A stretch of DNA of 64,000 nucleotides from an uncultured Pelagibacteraceae bacterium (GTDB lineage: Bacteria; Pseudomonadota; Alphaproteobacteria; Pelagibacterales; Pelagibacteraceae): the NCBI GenBank assembly GCA_902595815.1, contig CACJRL010000002.1:62001-126000 (forward strand), written 5' to 3'. Within the stretch, counting starts at the first letter, position 1. The number at the start of each line of letters is the position of its first letter. Below the pieces are notes generated by a model, which saw nothing but the letters and a program-made list of their open reading frames with translations, did not search any database and was not told the DNA's origin. A program made the translations under genes and the position numbers. Positions 17,882 through 26,971 of the stretch are shown here, piece after piece.

Positions 17882-18757
17882 TTATTTTTTCTTTTTTAAT
17901 CTAGCTATTAAACTTGAGCTATCCCAACGATTTCCACCCATTTTTTGAACTTCAGCATAATAACCATCAACAATCTCAGTTACTGGTACAGGTGATCCAT
18001 TTCTTTGTGCTTCTTCAATACAAATTTTTAAATCTTTTCTCATCCAATCTACAGCAAATCCGTAATCAAATTTATCAGCGACCATAGTTTTATATCTATT
18101 TTCCATTTGCCATGACTGAGCTGCACCTTTGGAAATAGTTTCCATAACTTTATCCATATCTAAACCTGCATTAATTCCAAAATTTACTGCTTCTGATAAT
18201 CCTTGAACTAATCCTCCTATACACATTTGATTAACCATCTTAGTTAATTGTCCACTACCTGATGGTCCGATTAAAGTTACTTTTTTACTATAACAATCAA
18301 TTATTGGCTCTGCTTTTTTAAAATCATTGTCATCTCCACCAACCATGACAGTTAATATTCCACCTTCAGCACCTGACTGTCCTCCTGATATAGGAGCATC
18401 TAAAAAACCAAATCCTTTATCTTTTGCAGCTTTATAAAGTTCTCTAGAAATTTCAGCAGACACTGTTGAATTATCTATATATACACATCCTTCTTTAGCA
18501 TTATGAAATAACCCATTATCACCTAAAGAGACTTGTTTTAAGTCATCATCATTTCCAACACACGTAAAAATAAAATCAGCATCTTTAGCTGCTTCAGATG
18601 GTGTATCAGCCATATTACCTTTGTATTCACTAATCCACTTTTCTGCTTTTGATTTTGTTCTGTTAAAAACAGTTACATTATGTCCTGCTTTTGATATATA
18701 TCCTGCCATTGGATAACCCATTACACCAAGACCTATGAAAGCAACTTTAGAAGTCAT
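17882..18757 (-). CDS. 3-hydroxyisobutyrate dehydrogenase family NAD(P)-dependent oxidoreductase
   Basis: 291 aa, full length. The Rossmann motif IGLGVMGYPMAGYISKAGH, the substrate motif DAPISGGQSGAEGG and the KMVNQ block carrying the catalytic Lys are all present. Candidates include 3-hydroxyisobutyrate dehydrogenase and tartronate semialdehyde reductase; the Arg after FNRT favours NADPH binding. It is first in the leftward three-gene group and 8 bp from the divergent MFS transporter start. Confidence 0.88.
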   Translation of the reverse strand: MTSKVAFIGLGVMGYPMAGYISKAGHNVTVFNRTKSKAEKWISEYKGNMADTPSEAAKDADFIFTCVGNDDDLKQVSLGDNGLFHNAKEGCVYIDNSTVSAEISRELYKAAKDKGFGFLDAPISGGQSGAEGGILTVMVGGDDNDFKKAEPIIDCYSKKVTLIGPSGSGQLTKMVNQMCIGGLVQGLSEAVNFGINAGLDMDKVMETISKGAAQSWQMENRYKTMVADKFDYGFAVDWMRKDLKICIEEAQRNGSPVPVTEIVDGYYAEVQKMGGNRWDSSSLIARLKKKK

Positions 18758-18765
18758 ATTTTTTT

Positions 18766-19974
18766 ATGTTTAAAAATTTAAGTTTAAAAGTAATTGTATT
18801 TGGATTTATATTTACATTTTTTTCAAGCTTTGGACAGAGTTTTTTTCTTGGAATATTCAATACAAGTATTAGAGAGACACTCTCGATAACTCATGGACAA
18901 TTTGGCTCAATATATGCATCTGCAACATTGTGCAGTAGTTTATTACTTATTTGGGTTGGAAAGAAAATTGATGATATAAATATTTTCCGATTTGCAATCT
19001 ATGTAACATTACTTTTATCATTTTCTTGTTTTTTCTTTTCAAAAATTTCATCTATAGTTTTTTTATTCATTGCGATTTTCTTAATGAGATTTTCAGGTCA
19101 AGGAATGATGTCTCATACCGCAACAACAACAGTTTCAAGATATTTTACAAAATCTAGGGGTAGGGCATTAAGTATTTGCTGGTTTGGTTTATCAAGCGCT
19201 GAATTTATTTTACCTGTTTTAATGGTATTTTTGTTGTCATTAACAACTTGGCAAAATATTTGGACAGTAATTGCTTTATTAATTTTAATATTTTTACCGA
19301 TTGCATCATTCTTTTTAGTTCGAACTGTTAAACTTGATACGAGAGAAAGCACTGAAGGTGAAGAATTTAAAGAGGAAAATATTAAGCAATGGAAAAGAAT
19401 TGAAGTAATAAAAGATTATAAATTTTATATAGTAAGCATGAATATGCTGGCCATGCCTTGGATTGCAACTGGTGTATTTGTTTATCAGTCATTTATTACT
19501 GAGTCAAAAAACTGGGGACCATTTGTAATTGCCCAATCTTTTATGTCTTATTCATTATTTTCAGTAATTACACTTTTAATATCGGGTTTTTTAATTGATA
19601 AATTCACAAGTCGAAAACTTTTAATTTTTATGAATATCCCTTTATTTCTATCGACTTTTGTAATTATTTATTTTGATGCACAATTTACTGCATTTATATT
19701 TTTAGGTTTAATTGGAATATCAAATGGTTTGGCAAACGTTTTGGGATCTTCCACTTGGGCTGAGGTTTATGGCGTAAAGCATATTGGATCTATTAAAGCT
19801 TTGACAACTGCTCTTATGGTTTTTTCAACAGCTTTCGGAACTGCTCTTTTTGGTATTTTAATTGATATCGGATTTTCAATTGAGAAAATTGCTATAATAT
19901 CTGCACTTTATATACTTATTTCTTTTATTCTTCTTTTTTTAGTTAGAAAAAAATTAAATCCAATTTTAGTATAA
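18766..19974 (+). CDS. MFS transporter
   Basis: 402 aa with 12 membrane segments. It has the family A-like loop (VGKKIDDIN) after segment 2, the SRYFTKSRGRALS loop, and a second-half loop SGFLIDKFTSRKLL. The N-terminal FFSSFGQSFFLGIFN resembles monocarboxylate or oxalate/formate type MFS members. The substrate is unknown. No neighbouring gene clearly defines it. Confidence 0.85.
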   Translation: MFKNLSLKVIVFGFIFTFFSSFGQSFFLGIFNTSIRETLSITHGQFGSIYASATLCSSLLLIWVGKKIDDINIFRFAIYVTLLLSFSCFFFSKISSIVFLFIAIFLMRFSGQGMMSHTATTTVSRYFTKSRGRALSICWFGLSSAEFILPVLMVFLLSLTTWQNIWTVIALLILIFLPIASFFLVRTVKLDTRESTEGEEFKEENIKQWKRIEVIKDYKFYIVSMNMLAMPWIATGVFVYQSFITESKNWGPFVIAQSFMSYSLFSVITLLISGFLIDKFTSRKLLIFMNIPLFLSTFVIIYFDAQFTAFIFLGLIGISNGLANVLGSSTWAEVYGVKHIGSIKALTTALMVFSTAFGTALFGILIDIGFSIEKIAIISALYILISFILLFLVRKKLNPILV

Positions 19975-20015
19975 AACACTTGATTTTGTTGATCTTGGAG
20001 TATATTTAATCGCCC

Positions 20016-20543
20016 ATGGCAAGAGTTACCGTTGAAGACTGTATAGACAAAGTAGATAGCCCTTATGAATTAGTTTTAGTTGCTAAAGAAAGAGCTACTC
20101 AACTAAATTCAGGAATTGAACCTACATTAGATAGAGATAACGACAAACACACAGTTATTGCTTTGAGAGAAATAGCTGAAGAAACAATTAAAGTTCCAGA
20201 TTTAACCGAAGCTGCAATTTACAAACTAAGAAAACATGTTGAACAAATTGATGATACCACTGAAGAAGATGAAGATATTGGTGATGATTTTGAGAATTTG
20301 TATAAAGGTGAAATTTCAAAAAGTGGTGTACCAATTCTTCCTTCTAAAAGAGCTAGAAAAATCCCTGAAAAAATTCAAGTTTCAAAAGAAGATCTTGCTG
20401 AATTATCACCATCAGCTCAACCTGATGTTAATGTAGAAGCTCCAAGTGAGGCTGAAGAAAATGATGATGTGTCACTAGATCAAGTTTCAGAAGCAGAAGA
20501 ACAAGTTTCAGACAACGTAAACGAAGAAGAAAATAATTCTTAA
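20016..20543 (+). CDS. rpoZ: DNA-directed RNA polymerase omega subunit, with long acidic tail
   Basis: 175 aa. The first 75 or so residues match omega ([39 protein letters not shown]). Omega binds the beta-prime subunit and helps assemble the polymerase. Alphaproteobacterial omegas are often extended, but this tail, about 100 residues rich in Glu, Asp and Ser, is long and looks disordered. Its TAA stop abuts the stop of the convergent CoA-transferase gene in the palindrome TTAATTAA with zero gap. Confidence 0.9.
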   Translation: MARVTVEDCIDKVDSPYELVLVAKERATQLNSGIEPTLDRDNDKHTVIALREIAEETIKVPDLTEAAIYKLRKHVEQIDDTTEEDEDIGDDFENLYKGEISKSGVPILPSKRARKIPEKIQVSKEDLAELSPSAQPDVNVEAPSEAEENDDVSLDQVSEAEEQVSDNVNEEENNS

Positions 20544-21686
20544 TTAAGAAAACTCTTTTAGTATTTTTTCCCTGTGTTCATCAAGATCAGGAATGTCCCC
20601 TCTAGTACTTTTATCCTCGTATGAAGACATCTTTATTGGATTGCCAGCTAATCTAAAATCACCAACTACTTTATGATAGGCCTTAACAATCATGTTTCTC
20701 GCCTCTACTTGAGGATTTTCCACTGCTTCTTTAATATTAAATATTGGTCCACAAGGTATCTTTAATTTTTCCATTTCATTTACCCATTCAGAAGTATTTT
20801 TTGAAGAAAGTTTATCTTCAAAAATTGATTTTAGTTCATTCATATTTTCACATCTTAATGAATTAGTATTAAATCTTTTATCACTTACCATCTCAGGTAT
20901 TCCTAGAACTTCACAAAGTTTTTCGTATAATTTATCGTTACCTGCAGCAATGATTATATAACTATCTTTTGTTTTAAATGCTTCAAACGGAGCGATTGAA
21001 GGATGTCTAGATCCCATCGGTTTAGGAATTTCATTTTTAGATAAATATCTTGCAATTGCATTTTCTAAAATTGCAATTTGGCAGTCTAACATAGAAACAT
21101 CTATAAACATTCCCTTACCTGTTTTTTGTCTATCATACAAAGCTGCATTAATTCCGATTGCAGTAAAAAGGCCTGCTGTAATATCACCAATTGATGTTCC
21201 AACTCTTGTTGGTTCACTATTTGGATGACCTGTAACACTCATCAGTCCACCCATTCCCTGAACGACCATGTCATAAGCAGGTAATTCTTTTAAAGGTCCG
21301 GTTTGACCAAAACCAGATGCAGATGCATATATTAATTTTGGATATTTTTTGCTTACATCTTTCCAACCATATCCCCATTTTTCTAAAGTACCTGGTTTAA
21401 AATTTTCTACTAAAATATCTGCTTTTGCTAAAATTTTATCAAAGATTTTTTTATCATCTTCAATTTTTAAATTAAGAGCAATACTTTCTTTTCCTCTATT
21501 CAGTGACATAAAATATGCCGAATATTCTTTTACAAAAGGTCCAAATTTTCTTGAATCGTCACCAATTTCTGGTGCTTCTACTTTAATTACACGTGCACCG
21601 AGATCAGATAAAATCATTGTACAATATGGACCTACCAAAACCCTAGTAAGATCAACAACTAATAAATTTTTTAAAGGACCATCCAT
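20544..21686 (-). CDS. CaiB/BaiF family CoA-transferase
   Basis: 380 aa, full length for a family III CoA-transferase. LLVVDLTRVLVGPYCTMILSDLGA, VENFKPGTLEKWG and PAYDMVVQGMGGLMS are diagnostic; the Asp of AYDM is the expected catalytic residue that forms the acyl anhydride. It moves CoA between carboxylates. It is divergent from a TRAP transporter-malonyl-CoA decarboxylase operon 81 bp away, which suggests, as inference, that it activates the imported acid, possibly malonate. Confidence 0.9.
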   Translation of the reverse strand: MDGPLKNLLVVDLTRVLVGPYCTMILSDLGARVIKVEAPEIGDDSRKFGPFVKEYSAYFMSLNRGKESIALNLKIEDDKKIFDKILAKADILVENFKPGTLEKWGYGWKDVSKKYPKLIYASASGFGQTGPLKELPAYDMVVQGMGGLMSVTGHPNSEPTRVGTSIGDITAGLFTAIGINAALYDRQKTGKGMFIDVSMLDCQIAILENAIARYLSKNEIPKPMGSRHPSIAPFEAFKTKDSYIIIAAGNDKLYEKLCEVLGIPEMVSDKRFNTNSLRCENMNELKSIFEDKLSSKNTSEWVNEMEKLKIPCGPIFNIKEAVENPQVEARNMIVKAYHKVVGDFRLAGNPIKMSSYEDKSTRGDIPDLDEHREKILKEFS

Positions 21687-21709
21687 ATTAAGTATGACAT
21701 TTCCTTATA

Positions 21710-21738
21710 TTGACTCTTTCACTCAAGTTCAATTTAAT
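21710..21738 (+). promoter_or_regulatory. Sigma70-type promoter for dctP operon
   Basis: TTGACT at 21710-21715 and TTTAAT at 21733-21738 are separated by 17 bp, each matching five of six consensus bases. Transcription would start near 21745, about 23 nt before the dctP ATG and upstream of its AAAAGGGG ribosome binding site. Confidence 0.6.
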
Positions 21739-21767
21739 ATCTTCAATATAAATAAAAGGGGAAAACT

Positions 21768-22778
21768 ATGTTAAGAAAAGTAACATTATATTTGTCTTCA
21801 ATAATTATAGCTTTTTCAATAGTAGGATCTGCATATGCAGTTACATTAAAAGCAAGTCACCAATGGCCAGGAACACCAAGAGCTGATGGCTCTTTTGACC
21901 CACGTCATGAAATGGTACAAATTATTGCTGATGAAGTAAAAAAAGCAAACGTTGATTTAGAAATTAGAATTTATCCAGCTAAGTCACTTTATAAGCCAAA
22001 AGAACAGTGGAAACCTATGACTACAGGTCAATTAGATATTTCTGCTTTCCCATTAGCTTATGCATCAAAATTCCATCCAGAATTTGATGCTACATTGATG
22101 CCAGGAACTGTAAAAAATCATGAGCATGCATTGAGATTTAATAAAGGTCCAATGATGACTGAGATTAAAAAAATAATCAGTGATGCTGGTGTTGTAGTGC
22201 TATCAGATGCATGGTTAGGTGGTGGTTTCGCATCAAAAACTAAATGTATCAAGAATCCAAGTGATGCCAAAGGACAAGTGATGAGAGCTGCAGGAAAAGC
22301 TTTCAACCAAATGTTAGAAGCTGCTGGTGCAGGTATTCAAAGTATGCCATCATCTGAAATTTATACTGGATTACAAACTGGTGTATTAACAGGTGCAAAT
22401 ACTAGTTCAGGAAGTTTTGTAAGTTACAAAATTTACGAACAAGTAAAATGTGCAACTCCTCCAGGAAAATTTGGTTTATGGTTTATGTATGAACCAATTT
22501 TAATGTCTAAGAAAAGTTACAATGCATTAAATTCAAGCCAGCAAGTGGCTTTGATGAAAGCAGGAAAAGTTGCTGAGAAATATATGACAGCTCAAGTAGA
22601 AAACTTAGATAAAAAGTTTGAGGAAGCATACAAAGCTGCAGGTGTTAAATTAGTTTATATGGATGCTAAGGATCACGCTGCATGGGTTGATATTGCAATA
22701 AAATCATCTCACAAAGCTTTTGCTGAAAAAGTTCCAGGTGGCGATAAGCTAATGGAAATGGCTTTAGCAGTTAAATAA
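21768..22778 (+). CDS. TRAP transporter substrate-binding protein (DctP family)
   Basis: 336 aa with an N-terminal signal peptide (cleavage near GSAYAVTLK). VMRAAGKAFNQMLEAAGA carries the conserved carboxylate-binding Arg of DctP proteins, and SSEIYTGLQTGVLTGA is also typical. It binds an organic acid in the periplasm and presents it to DctQM. AAAAGGGG provides the ribosome binding site. It is the first gene of an operon continuing through dctQ, dctM, malonyl-CoA decarboxylase, dusA and tauE, but a terminator-like hairpin follows it directly. Confidence 0.92.
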   Translation: MLRKVTLYLSSIIIAFSIVGSAYAVTLKASHQWPGTPRADGSFDPRHEMVQIIADEVKKANVDLEIRIYPAKSLYKPKEQWKPMTTGQLDISAFPLAYASKFHPEFDATLMPGTVKNHEHALRFNKGPMMTEIKKIISDAGVVVLSDAWLGGGFASKTKCIKNPSDAKGQVMRAAGKAFNQMLEAAGAGIQSMPSSEIYTGLQTGVLTGANTSSGSFVSYKIYEQVKCATPPGKFGLWFMYEPILMSKKSYNALNSSQQVALMKAGKVAEKYMTAQVENLDKKFEEAYKAAGVKLVYMDAKDHAAWVDIAIKSSHKAFAEKVPGGDKLMEMALAVK

Positions 22779-22792
22779 AATAATATATAAAG

Positions 22793-22828
22793 AACCCCTA
22801 TTTATTCTGTATAAGTAGGGGTTTTTTT
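22793..22828 (+). terminator. Intrinsic terminator-like attenuator between dctP and dctQ
   Basis: AACCCCTA and TAGGGGTT pair within a stem of about 13 bp around TCTGT, directly followed by seven Ts. The T tract ends at the dctQ ATG. This is the best intrinsic terminator in the window, yet it lies inside the operon, so it probably limits dctQM expression relative to dctP. Confidence 0.85.
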
Positions 22829-23323
22829 ATGAAAGAAAAATACTTAAAATTCTGTGATTATGTTGCAAGAGCTTGTGGAGCTTTTGCTGTATTAGCTTTA
22901 CTCTTATCAATTCTTGTAATTGTTGAATTAGTTTTTGAAAGATACTTTTTTCAAAGAGCGATAACTTGGCAAACTGAATTAGTTACAATGCTTCTTGTTG
23001 CTTCAACATTTATAGGAAGTGCATATGTTTTAAGTGAAAAAGCTCATGTCAGCATGGAGTGGATTTACGATTTTTTATCAAAAAAAAATATTTTAAGACT
23101 TAAAATTTTTACTTCCTTAGTCAGTTTATTATTCTTTTTAATTTTATTTTATTTTGGTTTTTTAATGGTTGAGGAAGCGTTTACTAAAAATTACTCAACA
23201 GGAACAGTTTGGGACCCTCCTTTGTGGGTACCATATTCTTCAATGATGATAGGTGCTGCATTAATGATTTTACAATATATAGCAGAGATTATTAAGCTTA
23301 CAGACGAAAAGGATTCTAACTAA
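22829..23323 (+). CDS. TRAP transporter small permease (DctQ)
   Basis: 164 aa with four membrane segments, standard for DctQ. RAITWQTELVTMLLVASTFIGSAYV matches the conserved central helix pair. The ATG is immediately preceded by the T tract of a terminator hairpin, so there is no Shine-Dalgarno sequence. Its stop overlaps dctM by one base (TAATG). It forms a complex with DctM that imports the acid bound by the upstream binding protein. Confidence 0.88.
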   Translation: MKEKYLKFCDYVARACGAFAVLALLLSILVIVELVFERYFFQRAITWQTELVTMLLVASTFIGSAYVLSEKAHVSMEWIYDFLSKKNILRLKIFTSLVSLLFFLILFYFGFLMVEEAFTKNYSTGTVWDPPLWVPYSSMMIGAALMILQYIAEIIKLTDEKDSN

Positions 23324-24654
23324 TGGATCCATTAATAATTGCAATAATCGTTGCTGTTTTTACTTTGATAGTATTATTTTCCGGAATACCAATTGCTTTT
23401 GGTTTAAGCTTTGTATCAATAGCTCTTTTAGTTGCATTCGAAGGTTTTCAAATGTTAGATGTTTTTGCCGAAACTTTCTATGCAGGTTTAAATTCATTTG
23501 TTCTGCTTTCAATACCAATGTTTATTTTAATGGGAATGGCAGTAGCAAATTCTCCAGCAGGAAAAGATTTATATACAGGATTGGACAGATGGTTATGGAG
23601 GGTGCCTGGAGGTTTGGTTATTTCTAATATAGGAGCTTGTTCAATCTTTGCTGCACTAAGTGGATCAAGTCCAGCAACATGTGCTGCAATTGGCACTATG
23701 GGAATTCCTGAAATGAGAAAAAGAGGATACTCAGATCAAATTGCAACAGGCACTATAGCAGCAGGGGGAACTTTAGGAGTATTAATTCCTCCAAGCATTG
23801 TTTTAATTGTTTATGGAATTGCAACTGGAACATCAATTGGAAGATTATTTTTAAGCGGATTGATACCTGGATTTATGCTTGCAGGTATGTTCGCTATCTG
23901 GGCACTGATACACAGTTACTTTATTGATAAAGACTCGGCTAAAGCTCTAAAGAATAGAACACCTCCAACTTTTAAAGAAAAAATTGAGGTTTTACCAAGG
24001 ATACTTCCTTTCTTAGCAATCATTGCTGGCGTTTTATATGTTTTATATGGCGGTGTTGCTACTCCATCAGAGGCTTCAGGGGTTGGAGCCTTTTTAGTTT
24101 TTGTTTTGATTGCTGTTGTTTACAAAATTTATCAACCAAAAAAAATATGGAATATTGTTAAAGTTTCAATGAAAGAAAGTGTGATGATAATGTTTATCAT
24201 TGCAGCTTCTTATCTTTTTGCATTTACATTATCACAACTTTACGTAACTCAATCATTAGCTCAAAGCATGGTGGAGATGAGCTCTAATAAATGGGTAGTA
24301 TTTATTTTAATAAATATATTTCTGTTGATTGCAGGTTTCTTTTTACCTCCAGTTGCCGTGATTGTTATGACCTCAGCAATATTATTGCCAGTTATAACTC
24401 AACTGGGATTTGATCCGTACTGGTTTGCAATTGTATTTACAATTAACATGGAAATTGGTCTCATTACCCCACCCGTTGGATTAAACCTTTATATAATCAA
24501 AGGTATTACACCTGATGTAAGTTTGTCAGAAATTTTAAAGGGATCTATACCATTTATGATAATTATGGCTTTAGCTATACTTATTTTATGTATTTTTCCT
24601 GAGATTGTGACTTGGTTACCTGACAAAATAATGGGTAAAAGTTTAGGTTTTTAA
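23323..24654 (+). CDS. TRAP transporter large permease (DctM)
   Basis: 443 aa and about 12 membrane segments. LSIPMFILMGMAVANS, SGSSPATCAAIGTMGIPEMRKRGY, GGTLGVLIPPSIVLIVYGIATGTSIG and MEIGLITPPVGLNLY are DctM signatures. It is the sodium-coupled transport subunit of the TRAP system. Followed 15 bp later by the malonyl-CoA decarboxylase gene, it is probably part of the same transcript, which ties the transporter to short dicarboxylate use. Confidence 0.93.
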   Translation: MDPLIIAIIVAVFTLIVLFSGIPIAFGLSFVSIALLVAFEGFQMLDVFAETFYAGLNSFVLLSIPMFILMGMAVANSPAGKDLYTGLDRWLWRVPGGLVISNIGACSIFAALSGSSPATCAAIGTMGIPEMRKRGYSDQIATGTIAAGGTLGVLIPPSIVLIVYGIATGTSIGRLFLSGLIPGFMLAGMFAIWALIHSYFIDKDSAKALKNRTPPTFKEKIEVLPRILPFLAIIAGVLYVLYGGVATPSEASGVGAFLVFVLIAVVYKIYQPKKIWNIVKVSMKESVMIMFIIAASYLFAFTLSQLYVTQSLAQSMVEMSSNKWVVFILINIFLLIAGFFLPPVAVIVMTSAILLPVITQLGFDPYWFAIVFTINMEIGLITPPVGLNLYIIKGITPDVSLSEILKGSIPFMIIMALAILILCIFPEIVTWLPDKIMGKSLGF

Positions 24655-24669
24655 TATATAAAAAACACC

Positions 24670-25977
24670 ATGTTAAATATAAAAAGAATATTCGAGACGA
24701 TTGCTGATGCTGGTCAAAAAATTTTAGAGAAAAAATCATTAAAAAAATTCTCTAAAAAAAGAGATTTGATTGAGCTATGTGATGACTTGTTATCATCTAA
24801 AGGAGCAGCATTTGGAATTACATTAGCAAGAGATATTCTTTTTAGATATCATAACTTATCTCATGAAGATAAATTAAAATTCTTACTACAAGTAAATGAA
24901 AAATATAAACCTGATACAGCAAATATTGACAATGCTATAAAAGACTATACCGAAAATAAAAATAGCAGATCAATTTTAAATTTATCAAGAATTACATCGG
25001 GAATTAGAAAAGAATTGTTTGTAAGATTAAACATGGCACCAAATGGAACGGCTGAGATTGTTTCTTTGAGAGAAGATTTACAATTGTTTTTAATAAAAAA
25101 TCCTGAATTAAAAGAATTAGATTATGATTTGATTGATATATTTAAAAATTGGTTCAACCCTGGATTTTTAAAATTAAGAAAAATAACTTGGGACACAAAA
25201 GCTGCAATATTAGAAAAATTATTAAAATATGAAAAAGTTCATTCAATGAAAGATATGAATGAATTGAAAATTAGATTAGGAGAAAACAGAAGATTTTTTG
25301 CTTATTTTCATCCAGCATTAGAAGATGAGCCAATAATTTTTGTTGAGATTGCATTAACTAAAGGACTAGCTAAATCGATACAAGAATTGACAAGACCTAA
25401 TGATGGAAAAAAAGAAGATTATGATACAGCTACTTTTTATTCAATTAGTAACTGTCAAGAGGGACTATCAAGAGTTACACTTGGGAACTTCTTAATAAAA
25501 AGAGTAGTATACGAGTTACAAGAAGAGTTACCAGAAGTTAAAAATTTTGGAACTTTGTCACCAATGCAAGGTTTTGCTAATTGGGTTAAATCATCTGAAA
25601 ATGAGAAAATTAGTGAGATAGTTCAAAAAGATAATTTTGTAAAAGTTGAGTTTTTAAAATCATTAGATCTTAAAATTGGAGATAGAAAATTTATTGATAA
25701 TAAAGATTTACTTACAAAACTTGCTTTAAATTATCTGGCTGTACAAAAAAATGATCTAGGTTTTCCTATAAACGATGTTTGCAGGTTTCACTTAAAAAAT
25801 GGAGCTGAAATTGATGATATCGTAATTAATGCCAATGTTTCTGATGTGGGTTTTAAAAGATCATTTGGAATAATGGTTAATTATAAATATGAACTGGGAA
25901 AAATTGAGCAAAATCATCAAGAGTATGTAAACGAAAAGAAAATTAATATATCAAGTAAACTCAAAAAATATGTCTAA
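24670..25977 (+). CDS. Malonyl-CoA decarboxylase
   Basis: 435 aa, in the size range of bacterial MatA/MLYCD proteins. FAYFHPALEDEPIIFVEIALTKG and the FYSISNCQEGLSRVTLGNFLIK block, which holds the catalytic Ser-His region, are diagnostic, and the N-terminal half is the helical oligomerisation domain. It converts malonyl-CoA to acetyl-CoA and carbon dioxide. Its position after a TRAP transporter and near a CoA-transferase suggests growth on imported malonate. It overlaps dusA by 8 nt. Confidence 0.9.
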   Translation: MLNIKRIFETIADAGQKILEKKSLKKFSKKRDLIELCDDLLSSKGAAFGITLARDILFRYHNLSHEDKLKFLLQVNEKYKPDTANIDNAIKDYTENKNSRSILNLSRITSGIRKELFVRLNMAPNGTAEIVSLREDLQLFLIKNPELKELDYDLIDIFKNWFNPGFLKLRKITWDTKAAILEKLLKYEKVHSMKDMNELKIRLGENRRFFAYFHPALEDEPIIFVEIALTKGLAKSIQELTRPNDGKKEDYDTATFYSISNCQEGLSRVTLGNFLIKRVVYELQEELPEVKNFGTLSPMQGFANWVKSSENEKISEIVQKDNFVKVEFLKSLDLKIGDRKFIDNKDLLTKLALNYLAVQKNDLGFPINDVCRFHLKNGAEIDDIVINANVSDVGFKRSFGIMVNYKYELGKIEQNHQEYVNEKKINISSKLKKYV

Positions 25978-26971
25978 ATTAAATAGAACTGTTTCTGTAG
26001 CTCCTATGATGGACTGCACAGACAAACATGAAAGATTTTTCCTAAGACTAATTAGTAAAAACGTTCTTCTCTACACTGAAATGATTGTTTCAGAAGCTAT
26101 TGATAGAGGAGATAAAAAGAAACTATTAGAATTTGATATGAGGGAAAAACCTGTTGCTCTGCAACTTGGAGGTTCTTCTCCAAAATTATTAGGAAATGCT
26201 GCTAATTTAGGAGAAGAATTTGGGTATGATGAAATAAATTTGAATTTAGGCTGTCCAAGTAAAAAAGTTCAAAAAAATCGATTTGGCGCTTGTTTAATTC
26301 AAGAACCCAATCTTGTAGCTGATTGTTTAAGTTCCATGATTTCAAAAACGTCACTTCCTGTAACAGTTAAAACTAGAATTGGATATGACAATGTTGATCA
26401 ATATGAAAATTTATATAATTTTATAAATATTTTGAAAGAAACAGGTGTTAAAACTTTTATAATTCATGCCAGAAAAGCAATGCTAGGAAAATTTACACCT
26501 AAACAAAATTTAAATATTCCACCTTTGAAATATGAATACGTAAATAAATTAAAGAAAGATTTTCAAAATTTAGAAATAATAATAAATGGTGGTATAACTT
26601 CTGCTGATCAAATTAAAGAACATTTAAATAAAGTAGATGGTGTGATGATTGGAAGATCTATTTATCATTCTCCTTACATGTTAGCAGATATTGAAAATAA
26701 AATTTTTAACAACAGTGAAGTTTTGACAAGACAAGAAGTTGTTGAAAAACTAATTGAATATGTAAAAGAAGAGATAAAAAAGGGTACAAGATTAAATCAA
26801 ATTATGAGACATACTCTTGGTTTATTTCATGGTCAAACTGGTTCAAGTTTTTGGAAAAGATATTTAAGTGAAAATATGTGTGTAAGAGATGCCGATGTTA
26901 AGAAAATTGATCACATAATGGATAAAGTAAAATTTAATCCACAGAGTATATCGGCAGGTCAAATTGAATAA
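25970..26971 (+). CDS. dusA: tRNA-dihydrouridine synthase (DusA type)
   Basis: 333 aa, the usual length. VAPMMDCTDKHERFFLR, NLNLGCPSKKVQKNRFGACLI (with the catalytic Cys) and TVKTRIGYDN identify the DusA branch, which reduces uridines at positions 20/20a of the tRNA D-loop using FMN. It overlaps the malonyl-CoA decarboxylase gene by 8 nt and is itself overlapped by the tauE gene by 8 nt, so it is carried in the same operon without an obvious functional link. Confidence 0.93.
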   Translation: MSKLNRTVSVAPMMDCTDKHERFFLRLISKNVLLYTEMIVSEAIDRGDKKKLLEFDMREKPVALQLGGSSPKLLGNAANLGEEFGYDEINLNLGCPSKKVQKNRFGACLIQEPNLVADCLSSMISKTSLPVTVKTRIGYDNVDQYENLYNFINILKETGVKTFIIHARKAMLGKFTPKQNLNIPPLKYEYVNKLKKDFQNLEIIINGGITSADQIKEHLNKVDGVMIGRSIYHSPYMLADIENKIFNNSEVLTRQEVVEKLIEYVKEEIKKGTRLNQIMRHTLGLFHGQTGSSFWKRYLSENMCVRDADVKKIDHIMDKVKFNPQSISAGQIE

